Shown piece by piece: positions 25,336-35,648 of a stretch of 64,000 bases of DNA. The stretch is from assembly GCA_016705475.1 (NCBI GenBank), contig JADIYD010000014.1:124001-188000 (forward strand). The letters run 5' to 3'. The position numbers and the translations under genes were made by a program. Positions within the stretch are counted from its first letter, which is position 1. Every line of letters begins with the position of its first letter. Source of the DNA: Betaproteobacteria bacterium (GTDB lineage: Bacteria; Pseudomonadota; Gammaproteobacteria; Burkholderiales; Rhodocyclaceae). The notes beneath the pieces are model-generated. The model was not told the origin of the DNA. It was given only the letters and a program-made list of their open reading frames with translations, and did no database searches.

Positions 25336-26694
25336 GTGAGCCGCCTTAACCATCTGGCCAGGCTAAGCCTGGCCACCGCACTTCTGCTTGTGCTGTCTAC
25401 CGGCAACACTGAGCAGCAAACGGAAGTGCCGGCCGGTATGGGGGCTCGCGCCAATGTCGACCGGCCGAAGCCAACTTTCATGCTGCATGAGCGCGACAAG
25501 CGCGTGCATGGCTTAAAGCCCTTTCAGGATATGGTTGACCGTGCCGAACCAGGTTCGGTACTCAAACCACCGCCCGGCAATTATGCGGGCCCTGTCACCA
25601 TCAACAAGCAGCTGACCATCGATGGCGGCGGCAAGGTGACAATCGACTCGGGAGACAGAGGCACGGTCATGATGCTGGACGCCAGCAATGCCGTCATTCG
25701 CGGGATCCACCTCACCGGTTCCGGCGACTCGCACGATTCCGATGACTCCTGCCTTGATGTGCGCGGCAATCACAACACCATCGAGAATGTCGAGATGGAC
25801 AACTGCCTGTTCGGCCTCGACCTCAAGCAGTCGAACAACAACACCATTCGCGGCAACAGCATCCGTTCCAAGGACCGCGAACTCGGCGTCCGTGGCGACG
25901 GCCTGCGCTTGTGGTACAGCAACGACAACCTGATCGAGAAGAACCAGATCATCGACTCGCGCGACATGGTCGCCTGGTACTCGAACAAGAATGTTTTCCG
26001 CGAAAACCTTGGCCGACGCAGCCGCTATTCGATCCACTTCATGTTTGCCAACGACAACGTCGTCGAGCGCAACGAGTTCTACGACAACGCGGTCGGCGTG
26101 TACTTCATGTACACCGAAGGCGGTGTCGTCAAAAACAACATCATTTCGCACGCCACCGGCGCCACCGGCATGGGCATCGGCTTCAAGGAAGCCTCGGGCA
26201 CGATCATCGAGAACAACGAGATCATTTACTGCGGCGTCGGCATCGGCTCCGACCTCTCGCCCTTCCAGCCCGACAGCACCATCGAAATCCGCGGCAACCG
26301 CTTCGCCTACAACGGCGTTGGCATTCTGTTCAACAGCGAAACCGGCGGCAACAACATGATCGACAACGTCTTCGAGGGCAACCTGACCCAGGTCGCCTAC
26401 GGCGGCCATGGCGACAATAACAACAGCCCGAAAAACGTGTGGAGCGGCAATTACTGGGACGACTACCAGGGCTTCGACCGCAACGCCGACGGCGTCGGCG
26501 ACAAGACCCACGAGCTTTACGCCTACGCCGACCAGATCTGGATGGAACTGCCCATCGCCCGCTTTTTCCGCAGCTCACCGGTCATGGAGCTGCTCGACTT
26601 TCTCGAACGCCTGGCCCCCTTCTCCACACCGGACCTGATCCTGCGCGACGAAAAGCCGCGCTTCGTCAAACCTGAAAGAACGGCACGATCATGA
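25336..26694 (+). CDS. nosD: Periplasmic copper-cluster assembly protein NosD
   Basis: 452 residues: signal peptide after a GTG start (VSRLNHLARLSLATALLLVL) and a right-handed parallel beta-helix of CASH/NosD repeats (NTIENVEMDNCLFGLDL, NNNTIRGNSI, NVVERNEFYDNAVGVYF). NosD works with the NosFY ABC transporter to build the CuZ cluster of NosZ. Start chosen at the GTG that begins the signal peptide, 5 bases after the nosB stop. It overlaps nosG by 4 bases. Confidence 0.94.
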   Translation: MSRLNHLARLSLATALLLVLSTGNTEQQTEVPAGMGARANVDRPKPTFMLHERDKRVHGLKPFQDMVDRAEPGSVLKPPPGNYAGPVTINKQLTIDGGGKVTIDSGDRGTVMMLDASNAVIRGIHLTGSGDSHDSDDSCLDVRGNHNTIENVEMDNCLFGLDLKQSNNNTIRGNSIRSKDRELGVRGDGLRLWYSNDNLIEKNQIIDSRDMVAWYSNKNVFRENLGRRSRYSIHFMFANDNVVERNEFYDNAVGVYFMYTEGGVVKNNIISHATGATGMGIGFKEASGTIIENNEIIYCGVGIGSDLSPFQPDSTIEIRGNRFAYNGVGILFNSETGGNNMIDNVFEGNLTQVAYGGHGDNNNSPKNVWSGNYWDDYQGFDRNADGVGDKTHELYAYADQIWMELPIARFFRSSPVMELLDFLERLAPFSTPDLILRDEKPRFVKPERTARS

Positions 26695-27593
26695 GCAAGA
26701 TCGACGATGACGTCGGTGGCGACAACGATAACGAAAGCAACAGCAAACCGCCCCGCCCACCGGCCGGCAATGGCAAACCAGCCGTTTCGATCGCCAAGCG
26801 GCAAACCAACCGCCGTCGCGTCTTGCGCACCATTCTGCTCACCGGCGGCGTCCTCGGTGCGGCAATGTCGGGCTTCCTGCCCCTCGTCTACGCCCAGAAA
26901 AAACGCCTGCGCCCGCCCGGCGCGCTCGACGAAAAAGACTTTCTCGGCAGTTGCATCAAGTGCGGCCAGTGCGTCCAGGTCTGTCCGGTCTCGGCCATCA
27001 AGCTGGCCGACCTGATCGACGGTGTTGGCGTCGGTACGCCCTACATCGACCCGCGCGCCCAGGCCTGCGATTTCTCGTGCGACGCCGTGCAGTGCATTCT
27101 GGCCTGCCCGACCGGATCGCTGACCTATCACAAACCCGACTTCCTGCCGGTTCGCCCCGGCGCAGCGCTGGCTGCCAAGCCCATCCTGATCGCCAAGCAA
27201 AATGACCCCGAGCCGACGCTCAACATGCACGAGCGCATCGGCGTCGCCCGCCTGAGCCGCCCGGAAGCCTGCCTGGCCGTTCAGGGCAAGGGCTTCAAGG
27301 GCCAGACGCGCGGCCCCGACTTCAAGGGCCAGCTCCGTTACATGACGGTCGACCGCTGGAAACCGGTCAAGGTCAGCAGCCATCCCTACGATGTCGCCGA
27401 GTGCGATCTGTGCGTTCGCGAGTGCCCGGTCAAGGGCGCCATTTCCATCGAAACGGTATTCGCGCCCGATGGCAGCAAACGCAAGTCGCCCGTCGTCCAT
27501 GAACCCTGTGTCGGCTGCGGCGTCTGCGAGATGGTCTGCCCGGTTGAACCCACCGCCATCACCATCGAAGCCGGCGAGGTCTGGAAGATATGA
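26691..27593 (+). CDS. nosG: Ferredoxin-type protein NosG (NapG-like)
   Basis: 300 residues. After a basic region and a membrane/export segment (NRRRVLRTILLTGGVLGAA) come four Fe-S motifs: CIKCGQCVQVCP, CDFSCDAVQCILACP, CDLCVRECP and CVGCGVCEMVCP. Together with NosH it is thought to carry electrons from the quinol pool towards NosZ in clusters lacking NosR; no nosR is seen here. Overlaps nosH by 4 bases. Confidence 0.93.
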   Translation: MSKIDDDVGGDNDNESNSKPPRPPAGNGKPAVSIAKRQTNRRRVLRTILLTGGVLGAAMSGFLPLVYAQKKRLRPPGALDEKDFLGSCIKCGQCVQVCPVSAIKLADLIDGVGVGTPYIDPRAQACDFSCDAVQCILACPTGSLTYHKPDFLPVRPGAALAAKPILIAKQNDPEPTLNMHERIGVARLSRPEACLAVQGKGFKGQTRGPDFKGQLRYMTVDRWKPVKVSSHPYDVAECDLCVRECPVKGAISIETVFAPDGSKRKSPVVHEPCVGCGVCEMVCPVEPTAITIEAGEVWKI

Positions 27594-28567
27594 GCGAACT
27601 CCTCAAACGCCGGTTTGTCGATCAGATCAAGGTCCTGTTCGGCGCCGAGCCGACCAAGCCGAAGGAAATCAGCCCGGCCGCCCAGCAGATTCACTTCTAC
27701 AAAAAGGGCAACCGCGACCTCATCGCCGAAAAGCTGCACGCTCGCGCCCACGCCGAACACAAAAACACCTGGCGTAACCGCCGCTGGGCGACGCTGTTGT
27801 TTGCCAACCTGCTCTTCACGCTCTCCTTCTTCCTCGACATCCAGATTCTCGAAGGCGCCCTGACCGCTTCCCGCTTCGTCGGCTTTCACCTGATCGACCT
27901 CAACTCGGCGCTGCAGGTCATGCTGGCCCACAAGCACATCATCAACAACCTGCTGATCGGCACCGGCACCGTGCTCATTCTCTGGGTGCTGCTCGGCGGC
28001 CGCACCTTCTGTTCGTGGGTTTGCCCCTACCATCTGCTGGCCGAATGGGCCGAGAAAATCCATGTGTATCTGGCCAAGAAAAAGCTGGTCACCGACCAGA
28101 CCATGGATCGTCGCCTGCGCACCGTTTTCTGGATCATCTTCGCCCTGCTTGCCCTGGCCACCGGCTACACCGTCTTCGAAGCCATTTCGCCGACCGGCAT
28201 CCTCTCCCGCGCGCTGATCTACGGCCCGGGCCTGGCTCTACTCTGGGTGCTCGCCCTGCTTTTCTTCGAAGTCTTTTTCTCGCGCCGCGCCTGGTGCCGC
28301 TACGCCTGCCCGATCGGGCTGACTTACGGCGTCGTCGGCATCGTCTCGCCGGTGCGCATCATCTACAAGCTCGACGGCTGCTTCCACGAAGGCGACTGCC
28401 GCAAGGTCTGCCTCGTACCGCACGTGCTGGACACGGTGATCAAGGGCCGCGCCGTCGAGAAGGAAGTGCCCATCGGCCCTGACTGCACGCGCTGTGGCCT
28501 GTGTGTCGATACCTGCCCGACCGGTTCGCTCAGCTTTGAAGTCAAGGGACTGTCCAAGCTGGCTTGA
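27590..28567 (+). CDS. nosH: Membrane ferredoxin-type protein NosH (NapH-like)
   Basis: 325 residues with four membrane segments (about 65-83, 115-138, 178-198, 208-230), cytoplasmic CxxxCP motifs (FCSWVCPYHLL and CRYACPIG) and two C-terminal Fe-S motifs (CFHEGDCRKVCLV and CTRCGLCVDTCP). Its partner is NosG. The stop codon abuts a dispersed element (28567-28600). The nos genes resume at nosF only 5.7 kb later. Confidence 0.93.
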   Translation: MSELLKRRFVDQIKVLFGAEPTKPKEISPAAQQIHFYKKGNRDLIAEKLHARAHAEHKNTWRNRRWATLLFANLLFTLSFFLDIQILEGALTASRFVGFHLIDLNSALQVMLAHKHIINNLLIGTGTVLILWVLLGGRTFCSWVCPYHLLAEWAEKIHVYLAKKKLVTDQTMDRRLRTVFWIIFALLALATGYTVFEAISPTGILSRALIYGPGLALLWVLALLFFEVFFSRRAWCRYACPIGLTYGVVGIVSPVRIIYKLDGCFHEGDCRKVCLVPHVLDTVIKGRAVEKEVPIGPDCTRCGLCVDTCPTGSLSFEVKGLSKLA

Positions 28568-28600
28568 AATTTGGCTGTTTTTTCTGGTTGACCGCAGCAT
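28567..28600 (+). repeat. Dispersed element immediately after nosH
   Basis: AAATTTGGCTG then TTTTTTCTGG and TTGACCGCAGCAT; core 28584-28594 (one mismatch). It starts at the last base of the nosH stop codon. Confidence 0.82.
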
Positions 28601-28742
28601 CGCAGAACCAGCCCACCTCGCCGGTAAAGGCGGGCGCAATCGCCATCCTGCTTCCATGAAAGGATAAGGGTGACGAGACGGCGCAAGTGATAAAGTCTTG
28701 CAAAAACAATCAAATTCACTTTCAGCAACTGAAAGCCCATCC

Positions 28743-31700
28743 ATGAGCTTGAACATCTTTCAGAAGACGTCGCTCAAAACCAGACTGACCCTCTTCACCC
28801 TGGCTGTTTTCCTGATCGGAATCTGGTCACTGTCCTTTTACGCCAGCCGGATGCTGCGCGATGACATGCAGCGCCAATTGGGCGAACAGCAGTTCTCAAC
28901 AGTCACTCTCGCTGCCTCGCAGATCAATTCCGAGCTGGATGAGCGTTTGAAGGCGCTGGAGAAAATTGCTGCTCAAATTTCGCCAGCCTTGCTCAAGAAC
29001 CCGGGCGACCTGCAGGAATTCATCGAACAGCGTCCGATTCTGCAAATCATGTTCAACAATGGCGTTTTTGTCACAGCGCTGGATGGCAAGGCAATCGCCT
29101 CGGTTCTTCATATGGAGCAGCGCATCGGTACCAGTTACGCCGACAGGGACTTCATGATCAGCGCGCTCAAGGATGGCAAATCATCCATCGGCCGCCCGAT
29201 CATCGGTCGCGTTTTGAAGGCGCCAGTCATCCCGATGATCGTTCCGATTCGTGACAGCAAGGCGCAAGTCATCGGCACACTGGTCGGTTCCATCAACCTC
29301 GGCATGCCGAACTTTCTCGATCGGGTAGCAGAGAACCGCTTCAGCAAGACGGGTGGCTATCTGATCGTCGCCCCGCAATACCAGCTGATCGTGACGGCCA
29401 CAGACAAGAGCCGCATCATGCAGACAACCCCGCCGCCAGGGGTGAATCAGATGCACGATAGATACATGCAGGGCTTTGAGGGCTATGGCATTGCCACCAG
29501 TTCCCTCGGCACCGAGGAGCTATCTGCAGCCAAGAGCATCCCGCTGACCGGCTGGTTCATCGCCGTCACATTGCCGACCGAAGAAGCGTTTGCCTCGATC
29601 ACCGCTCTGCGCCAGCGCATTCTGCTCGCCACTGGCCTATTTACCCTGCTCGCCGGTGCGCTGGTCTGGTGGATGACAGCGTGGATGTTGCGGCGACAGT
29701 TCTCGCCAATGATGGCAGCAACGAAGACGCTGGCCACATTGTCCGAAACTACGCAGGTGGCCAAGCCCTTGCAGGTCGACCGGCAAGATGAAATCGGCGA
29801 ATTGATCGGCGGCTTCAATCGCCTGCTGGATACGATCGAGCATCGCGAAACCGCCCTGCAGGAAAGCAAGGATAACTACCGCCGTCTGGTAGACGACCTC
29901 CAGGTGGGCATCGTGATCCAGTCGCCGGACTCAAAAATTCTCCGGTGCAACCGGATTGCCCTTGAAAAGCTTGGTCTAGATGAAAGCCAGCTGCTTGGCA
30001 AGACCTCCTTCGATCCGGACTGGGACGTCATTCGTGAAGGCGGTTCACCTTTCCTTGCCGCCGAGCATCCTGCGGCGCAAACCATTGCTACAGGCCAGCC
30101 CGTCAACAATGTCGTGATGGGCGTCTATCGCCCAAGCATGCGTGACCGTGTCTGGCTGCTCGTGAGTGCCAAGCCGGAACTGGCACCAGATGGCAGCCTG
30201 CGCCTCGTTGTCAGCACCTTCATCGACATCAGCGAGACAAAACGCGCCGAACGGCACGATCAGTTCCGCAGCCATATCCTTGAAATGCTGGCCGCTGGCA
30301 AGCCGCTTCCAGACGTTCTTGAGGCACTGGTGCTTGGTGTGGAGCAACTGTATCCCGCGATGCTGTGCAGCATCCTGTTGCTCGACAACGAAGGGAAACG
30401 GTTCGAATGCGGCATCTCCCCCAGCTTGCCCGATTTCTACAACAAGGCACTCGAAGGCCTTGCCATCGGCATGGGTGTCGGGTCCTGCGGCACGGCCGCC
30501 TTTACCCGCCAGCGCGTCATCGTCGAGGATATCGCGACGCATCCGTACTGGGCGCCTTATCTCGAGTTGGCCACCGGCGCCGGACTCGGTGCTTGCTGGT
30601 CGCAGCCCATCTTCGCCTCGGACGGCCGGGTGCTCGGCACCTTTGCCATCTACCACCGCACGGCACACACGCCGGCCGATCAAGATATTTACCTGATCGA
30701 GCAATGTGCCAGCCTGGCCAGCATTGCGCTCGAGAAAAACCTGGCCGAGGAAAGGCTGCAGCGCAGCGAAGCCCACTTCCGCTTGCTCACCGAAGATGTG
30801 CAGGATGTCGTCTGGAAAACCGATCAGCGATTTCATTTTTACTTACATCAGCCCAGCCGACGAACGTGTGCGCGGCTTTGCAGCCGATGAGGTCATCGGC
30901 CACCACGTTCTTGAGGCATTCACGCCGGAAGGCGCCGCCAGGGTCAAGCTGATCATGGAACAGCGGCTGCAGGCCGAGAAGTCCGGGACGCCGCTCGGCT
31001 CGATCACCTTCGAAGTCGAGCATCGCTGCAAGGACGGCCGCATACTCTGGGGCGAGGTATTGTCCAAACCCGTGCGCGACAAGGCGGGAACGATTATCGG
31101 CTTTCATGGCATCACCCGCGAAATCACCGAACGCAAGAAAACCGAGGCCGAACTCAAGCGCCACCGCGAACATCTCGAAGAACTGGTCGAGCAACGCACC
31201 GCCGCGCTCTCCGTCGCCAAGGAAGCTGCCGAAGCCGCCAGCCTTGCCAAGAGCACCTTCCTCGCCAATATGAGTCACGAGCTGCGCACACCCATGAATG
31301 CCATCCTGGGTATGACCGGTCTGGCACTGAAGAACGCGACCGACCCCAAGCTGCGCGACCAGCTCGGGAAGGTTACGCAGGCGTCGCAACATCTGCTCCT
31401 CGTCATCAACGATATTCTCGATATCTCGAAGATCGAGGCTGCACACCTAAACCTGGATGCTGTCGATTTCACGCTGGCGACGCCGGTCGACATCCTGAGC
31501 AACCTGACCGCCCCCGCTGCCACGGCAAAAGGATTGGCCCTGACCATCGCCATTGCTCCCGAACTCGCCAGCCGGCAACTCAGCGGCGACCCGATGCGGC
31601 TGGGTCAGATCATGCTCAATCTGGTCAGCAACGCCATTAAATTTACCGATGCAGGCTCGGTGCGTCTCGATATCGCGGCCACCGATGAAACAGCAGAAGA

Positions 31701-32382
31701 CATCGGCATTCGCTGCACGGTACACGACACAGGAATCGGCATTTCCGCTGCGGATCAAGCCCGCTTGTTCCAGGCGTTCGAACAGTCCGACAACTCGATG
31801 ACCCGGAGATACGGCGGGACAGGGTTGGGGCTGGCCATCAGCAAGCGTCTGGCGGTGTTGATGGGCGGAAGCATTGGTGTTGAGAGCGAACCCGGTTCGG
31901 GGAGCACATTCTGGTTCACTGCCCGACTCAAAAAATCGACCAGCGATGGTGTATCAGGCAGCCTCACCCCGGTCAGCCTGCCCGAAGAAACCCTGAAAGC
32001 CCGCTTCGCTGGCGCGCGCGTCCTGCTTGCCGAAGACGAGCCGATCAATCAGGAGGTCTCGCGCGAATTGCTTGAATCGGCTGGCCTCCTCGTCGATCTG
32101 GCCGACGATGGTGTCGAGGCCGTCGAACTGGCCAGGCGGACGAATTACGATCTGGTCCTGCTCGACCTGCAGATGCCCAACATGAACGGCATCGAAGCCG
32201 CCGTGATCATCCGCTCGCTACCAGGCCGGGAACAGCTGCCGATTCTCGCCCTGACAGCCAATGCCTTTGCCAGTGACCGACAGAAATGCCTCGACGCCGG
32301 CATGAACGACCATATCGGCAAGCCGGTTGATCCTGATCAGCTGTTTGCGACTTTGTTCAAATGGCTGTCCAAGCCGGATTGA
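28743..32382 (+). CDS. Hybrid sensor histidine kinase (Cache-HAMP-PAS-GAF-PAS-HisKA-REC), frameshifted
   Basis: About 1,212 residues in two frames. Order: membrane segment (LTLFTLAVFLIGIWSLSF), periplasmic dCache-like sensor (~45-290), second membrane segment, HAMP, PAS, GAF (~510-680), PAS, HisKA with FLANMSHELRTPMNAILG, ATPase with MLNLVSNAIKF and GTGLGLAIS, and a receiver with LLDLQMPNMNG. The frame breaks in the five T at 30836-30840; with four T the PAS reads RFHFTYISPADERV and the two halves join. It sits inside the nos cluster; its ligand is unknown. The ATG at 28743 is preferred to a TTG 45 bases upstream. Confidence 0.88.
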
Positions 32383-32416
32383 ATTTTGCCCATTTTTGCC
32401 GGTTGACCGTAGCATT
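32382..32416 (+). repeat. Dispersed element between convergent genes
   Basis: AATTTTGCCCATTTTTG then CCGGTTGACCGTAGCAT; core 32399-32409. It takes up nearly all of the 42 bases between the hybrid kinase stop and the chemoreceptor stop. Confidence 0.85.
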
Positions 32417-32424
32417 CATGCGGA

Positions 32425-34098
32425 TCAGATCCTGAAAGTCTCGGCCAGCCGCCGCAACTCACCGGACAGTTCATTGACCTCGCTGGCCAGCGAGGCTGCC
32501 GCCTGGCTGGCATATGAACCCTGCTCCGTCATCTGGGCGACGCGCTCGACGTTCTGCGCTATCTCGCGAGCGGCGGCGCTTTGCTCGCGGATCGCGTGGG
32601 AAATTTCGTTCACTGCTTCGGCAACCTGCCCCGAGCTAACCTGAATGGTCGCGATCGACTGCTCTGCCTGACGCGCGAGATCGACACCGCACTCGACCTG
32701 CTGAACACTGTTTTCCATTTCGGAAACAGCATGGCGCGAGCTGGACTGCACTTTCTCGATCATGCCGGCAATCTGCTTGGTTGATGCGGCCGTGCGTTCG
32801 GCCAGCTTGCGAACTTCGTCAGCCACCACGGCAAAACCACGTCCCTGCTCACCGGCTCGGGCAGCCTCGATGGCGGCATTGAGCGCCAGCAGATTGGTCT
32901 GATCAGCGATATCCTTGATGACATTGACGATGGTCGAAATCTCGCCCGCGTAGGATTCCAGTTCGCGGATCGCCGTCGCCGAGCCATTTACCGTCGTTGC
33001 AATCACGGTCATTTCATCCGCGGCCCGTTGAATGACGTCGCCACCCTCGCGCGAGGCACTGCCCGAGGTGCGGGACAACGTATCCGCCTCGCTGGAAAAC
33101 TCGGTGACATGGTCAATCGACACTGACAATTGCTCGACCGACGCGGCCATGCTCGTAGCCACTCCCGCCTGATCGGAAGCTGCATCCGCCGAGGCCTTGC
33201 TCGAGTCGGCGAGGCGCCGCGCCATGGTGTCGAGCTTGGCCGTGCTCTGGCGGAGCATGGCCGCCATTTCCTGAAAGTGATTGCGCATGATGGCCAGCTG
33301 CGACAGCAACTGACCGACCTCATCATCGCCATGCGCCGCCACGGGGTGACTCAGATCCATCGCCGCCATCCGGCGCGCTGCATCGATGGCTGCGTGCACC
33401 GGCCGGTTGAATTCGCGAATGATCAGCCACGCGGCTGGCGGCCAGACCAGCAAGGTCAACACCCCGATAGTCAGCATTGCCTGATGCAGTCCGGCGATGC
33501 GAGCAGCGAGTTCGGGCGTCAGCAGGCCAGCCGGCACCGCCGCCACAACCTGAAGCCCCAGCCAGAGACAAAGACAGACGATCACCATCGAGGCCAGGGT
33601 CGACATCCACAGGCGCTTGCTCAAATCAATGTCGTTGATCCGCCGAACAAGCCGCTTGAAGGCCCCGCCGCGCACGCTTCCCTGTTCCAGCCGCAGGCTG
33701 GGGTCGCGCCGCATTTGTTCGTACAGGGCGCTCGCCGCACGCATTTCGGGCACACCGGCCGCCGTACGTACCGACATGTAGCCGCCGGAGGAGAGCGGTG
33801 TCGCCATGGCCTTCACCCAGTAAAAGCCGCCATCCTTGCGCCGGTTCTTGACGATGCCGCCCCACGGCTTGCCTTGCTTGAGCGTGGCCCACATATCGCG
33901 AAACGCCTCCGGCGGCATATCGGGGTGGCGAACCATGTTGTGGGGCTCGCCAATCAATTCCGCCCTAGTGAATCCGGAGGCTTCGACGAAATCATCATTT
34001 ACGTAGGTGATGAGGCCTTTTTCATCAGTCCGGCTGATAATGCTGCTGTCCGAACGTACTACGTACTCATGACTGTTTACCGGCTGATTGTTTTTCAT
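32425..34098 (-). CDS. Aer-like methyl-accepting chemotaxis protein with N-terminal PAS
   Basis: 557 residues. The PAS domain (1-120) carries Aer-type residues in YVNDDFVEASGFTRAEL, MVRHPDMPPEAF and KPWGGIVKNRRKDG, consistent with FAD binding and redox/energy taxis. Two close membrane segments (about 165-182 and 205-225) enclose a very short periplasmic loop. HAMP and signalling domains follow, with the hairpin tip NVIKDIADQTNLLALNAA and AGEQGRGFAVVADEVR. It lacks an obvious CheR-docking pentapeptide. Divergent from nosF, between two halves of the nos cluster, so it may steer cells by electron-acceptor status. Confidence 0.92.
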   Translation of the reverse strand: MKNNQPVNSHEYVVRSDSSIISRTDEKGLITYVNDDFVEASGFTRAELIGEPHNMVRHPDMPPEAFRDMWATLKQGKPWGGIVKNRRKDGGFYWVKAMATPLSSGGYMSVRTAAGVPEMRAASALYEQMRRDPSLRLEQGSVRGGAFKRLVRRINDIDLSKRLWMSTLASMVIVCLCLWLGLQVVAAVPAGLLTPELAARIAGLHQAMLTIGVLTLLVWPPAAWLIIREFNRPVHAAIDAARRMAAMDLSHPVAAHGDDEVGQLLSQLAIMRNHFQEMAAMLRQSTAKLDTMARRLADSSKASADAASDQAGVATSMAASVEQLSVSIDHVTEFSSEADTLSRTSGSASREGGDVIQRAADEMTVIATTVNGSATAIRELESYAGEISTIVNVIKDIADQTNLLALNAAIEAARAGEQGRGFAVVADEVRKLAERTAASTKQIAGMIEKVQSSSRHAVSEMENSVQQVECGVDLARQAEQSIATIQVSSGQVAEAVNEISHAIREQSAAAREIAQNVERVAQMTEQGSYASQAAASLASEVNELSGELRRLAETFRI

Positions 34099-34285
34099 AC
34101 GTTCTTTTGGTTGGCGACTGCACAGACCATATCAGAGGCAAGCGCAACGTACAATTACGATAAAAGTCATAATTGTGACAAACCCATGTCGCACTCATTG
34201 ATGCCGCTCGACCTCTGCCTTGCGCACGCGCTGCAAGCACGTGTATTTTTTGATGCAGATTCAACGTCGAAATTGTTGCCATCCC

Positions 34286-34291
34286 TATAAT
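34286..34291 (+). promoter_or_regulatory. -10 box of nosF (possible leaderless transcript)
   Basis: TATAAT ends 7 bases before the nosF ATG. It shows that nosFLY has its own promoter, separate from the nosZ operon; the start point would fall at or just before the ATG. Confidence 0.45.
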
Positions 34292-34298
34292 CCGCGAC

Positions 34299-35150
34299 AT
34301 GATCCAGTTCAAGAACATCGCCAAAACCTTCCGCAAAGCGCGCGTGCTCGATGGCATCAGCCTCGACATCGGCATCGGCGAGCGCGTTGCCCTGATCGGC
34401 TCGAACGGCGCCGGAAAAACCACGCTGATCCGCTGCCTGCTCGGCGAATACACGCACGATGGCAGCGTTGCCATCAACGGCCTTGATCCGCGCAACAACC
34501 GCACAGCGGTCCTCGGCAGCATCGGTTTCGTGCCGCAACTGCCACCGCCGCTCAAGATGCCGGTCGGCCAGCTCATCAACTTCTCGGCCTCGCTGTGTGG
34601 CACAGACCCGCAGCGGATTCACGCCATCGCCAAGCGCCTCGGACTCGATGTCGACGCCATCCTCTCGCGCCAGTTCGTTCGCCTGTCCGGCGGCATGAAG
34701 CAGAAGCTGCTGATCGCCATCGCCCTTGGCCGCGAAGCCAAGGTGCTGGTCATGGACGAGCCGGCCGCCAACCTCGACCCGGAAGCACGCAAGATCTTCT
34801 TTGACCTGCTGGCCGAACGCCTCGACGACGCGACGATGATCATCTCCAGCCACCGCCTCGACGAAGTCTCGGCACTTGTCAATCGCGTCATTGAAATGGA
34901 CATGGGCAAGGTCGTCCTCGACGACAAGGTGGCCGATGCCGTGACGCTGACGGCGCGCCTGAACTGCCGCGTCGTCCTCAGCCGCTTCGAGCCGGCCTTC
35001 GCCAAGGCCATGGACGGCTGGAAACTGCGCAGCAGCGACGACAACCGCATCTGGGAAGGCGAAATCGCCGGGCCGGACCGACTGCGCTTTCTTGGCATCA
35101 TCTCCCGCTACACGGCACTGGTCAGCGACCTGTCGCTCTCCGAGAACTGA
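34299..35150 (+). CDS. nosF: ABC transporter ATPase NosF
   Basis: 283 residues with Walker A GSNGAGKTTL, signature LSGGMKQKL, Walker B VLVMDEPAANLDPEA and the switch histidine in IISSHRLDEV. With NosY and NosD it supports CuZ assembly of NosZ, probably by exporting a sulfur species. It is followed 2 bases later by nosL. No ribosome site is visible close to the ATG, in line with the nearby -10 box. Confidence 0.95.
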   Translation: MIQFKNIAKTFRKARVLDGISLDIGIGERVALIGSNGAGKTTLIRCLLGEYTHDGSVAINGLDPRNNRTAVLGSIGFVPQLPPPLKMPVGQLINFSASLCGTDPQRIHAIAKRLGLDVDAILSRQFVRLSGGMKQKLLIAIALGREAKVLVMDEPAANLDPEARKIFFDLLAERLDDATMIISSHRLDEVSALVNRVIEMDMGKVVLDDKVADAVTLTARLNCRVVLSRFEPAFAKAMDGWKLRSSDDNRIWEGEIAGPDRLRFLGIISRYTALVSDLSLSEN

Positions 35151-35152
35151 CC

Positions 35153-35644
35153 ATGTGTGACCGGCATCGCCGTGATTTCCTCGGCCGTCTCGGCGCTGGC
35201 GGCCTGCTGCTGACGCCGCTCGCCGCTGCCCTTACAGGCTGCGGCAACAAGGGCAACTGGCCCGACGGCATGGCCGAGATCAAGTGGGACCGCGACACCT
35301 GCGTGCGTTGCAGCATGGTGATTTCGGATCGTCGCTTTGCCGCCGAACTGCGTGGTGGGCCGGACAACACCGTTTTCAAATTCGACGATCCCGGCTGCCT
35401 CGCCTTCTGGCTCAAGGAAAAAGCCGACAAGTACCCGTGGATGGCCGATGCTGCCACGCGCATCTGGCTCGCCGATTTCAACAGCAAGAGCCGTGAGGAA
35501 ATGACCTGGCTAGCCCCCCAACGCGCTCATTTCATCACCAAGACCTCGCCGATGGGCTACAACTTCGCTGCCGTATCGATGCCGATGCCGGGCAGCCTCG
35601 ATTTCACCGACATGCGCCAGCACACGCTGGCCAAGGGTAAATAA
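35153..35644 (+). CDS. nosL: Copper chaperone lipoprotein NosL
   Basis: 163 residues. An N-terminal signal with RRDFLGRLGAGG ends in a lipobox (AALTGC), so it is anchored as a lipoprotein. The copper-binding motif CVRCSM and the conserved FDDPGCLAFWL and AHFITKTSPMGYNF match NosL. It supplies Cu(I) to NosZ maturation. Placed between nosF and nosY. Confidence 0.94.
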   Translation: MCDRHRRDFLGRLGAGGLLLTPLAAALTGCGNKGNWPDGMAEIKWDRDTCVRCSMVISDRRFAAELRGGPDNTVFKFDDPGCLAFWLKEKADKYPWMADAATRIWLADFNSKSREEMTWLAPQRAHFITKTSPMGYNFAAVSMPMPGSLDFTDMRQHTLAKGK

Positions 35645-35648
35645 GCAA

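Noticed and set aside
25529..25542. ATGGTTGACCGTG in nosD resembles the dispersed element core
   Set aside because: It lacks the AATTT-GGCC-T-run arm upstream, and the residues (DMVDRAEPGS) are plausible NosD sequence, so it is probably a chance match.
34246..34265. TTGATGCAGATTCAA upstream of nosF as an FNR box
   Set aside because: The half-sites are 5 rather than 4 bases apart, and the right half is imperfect.
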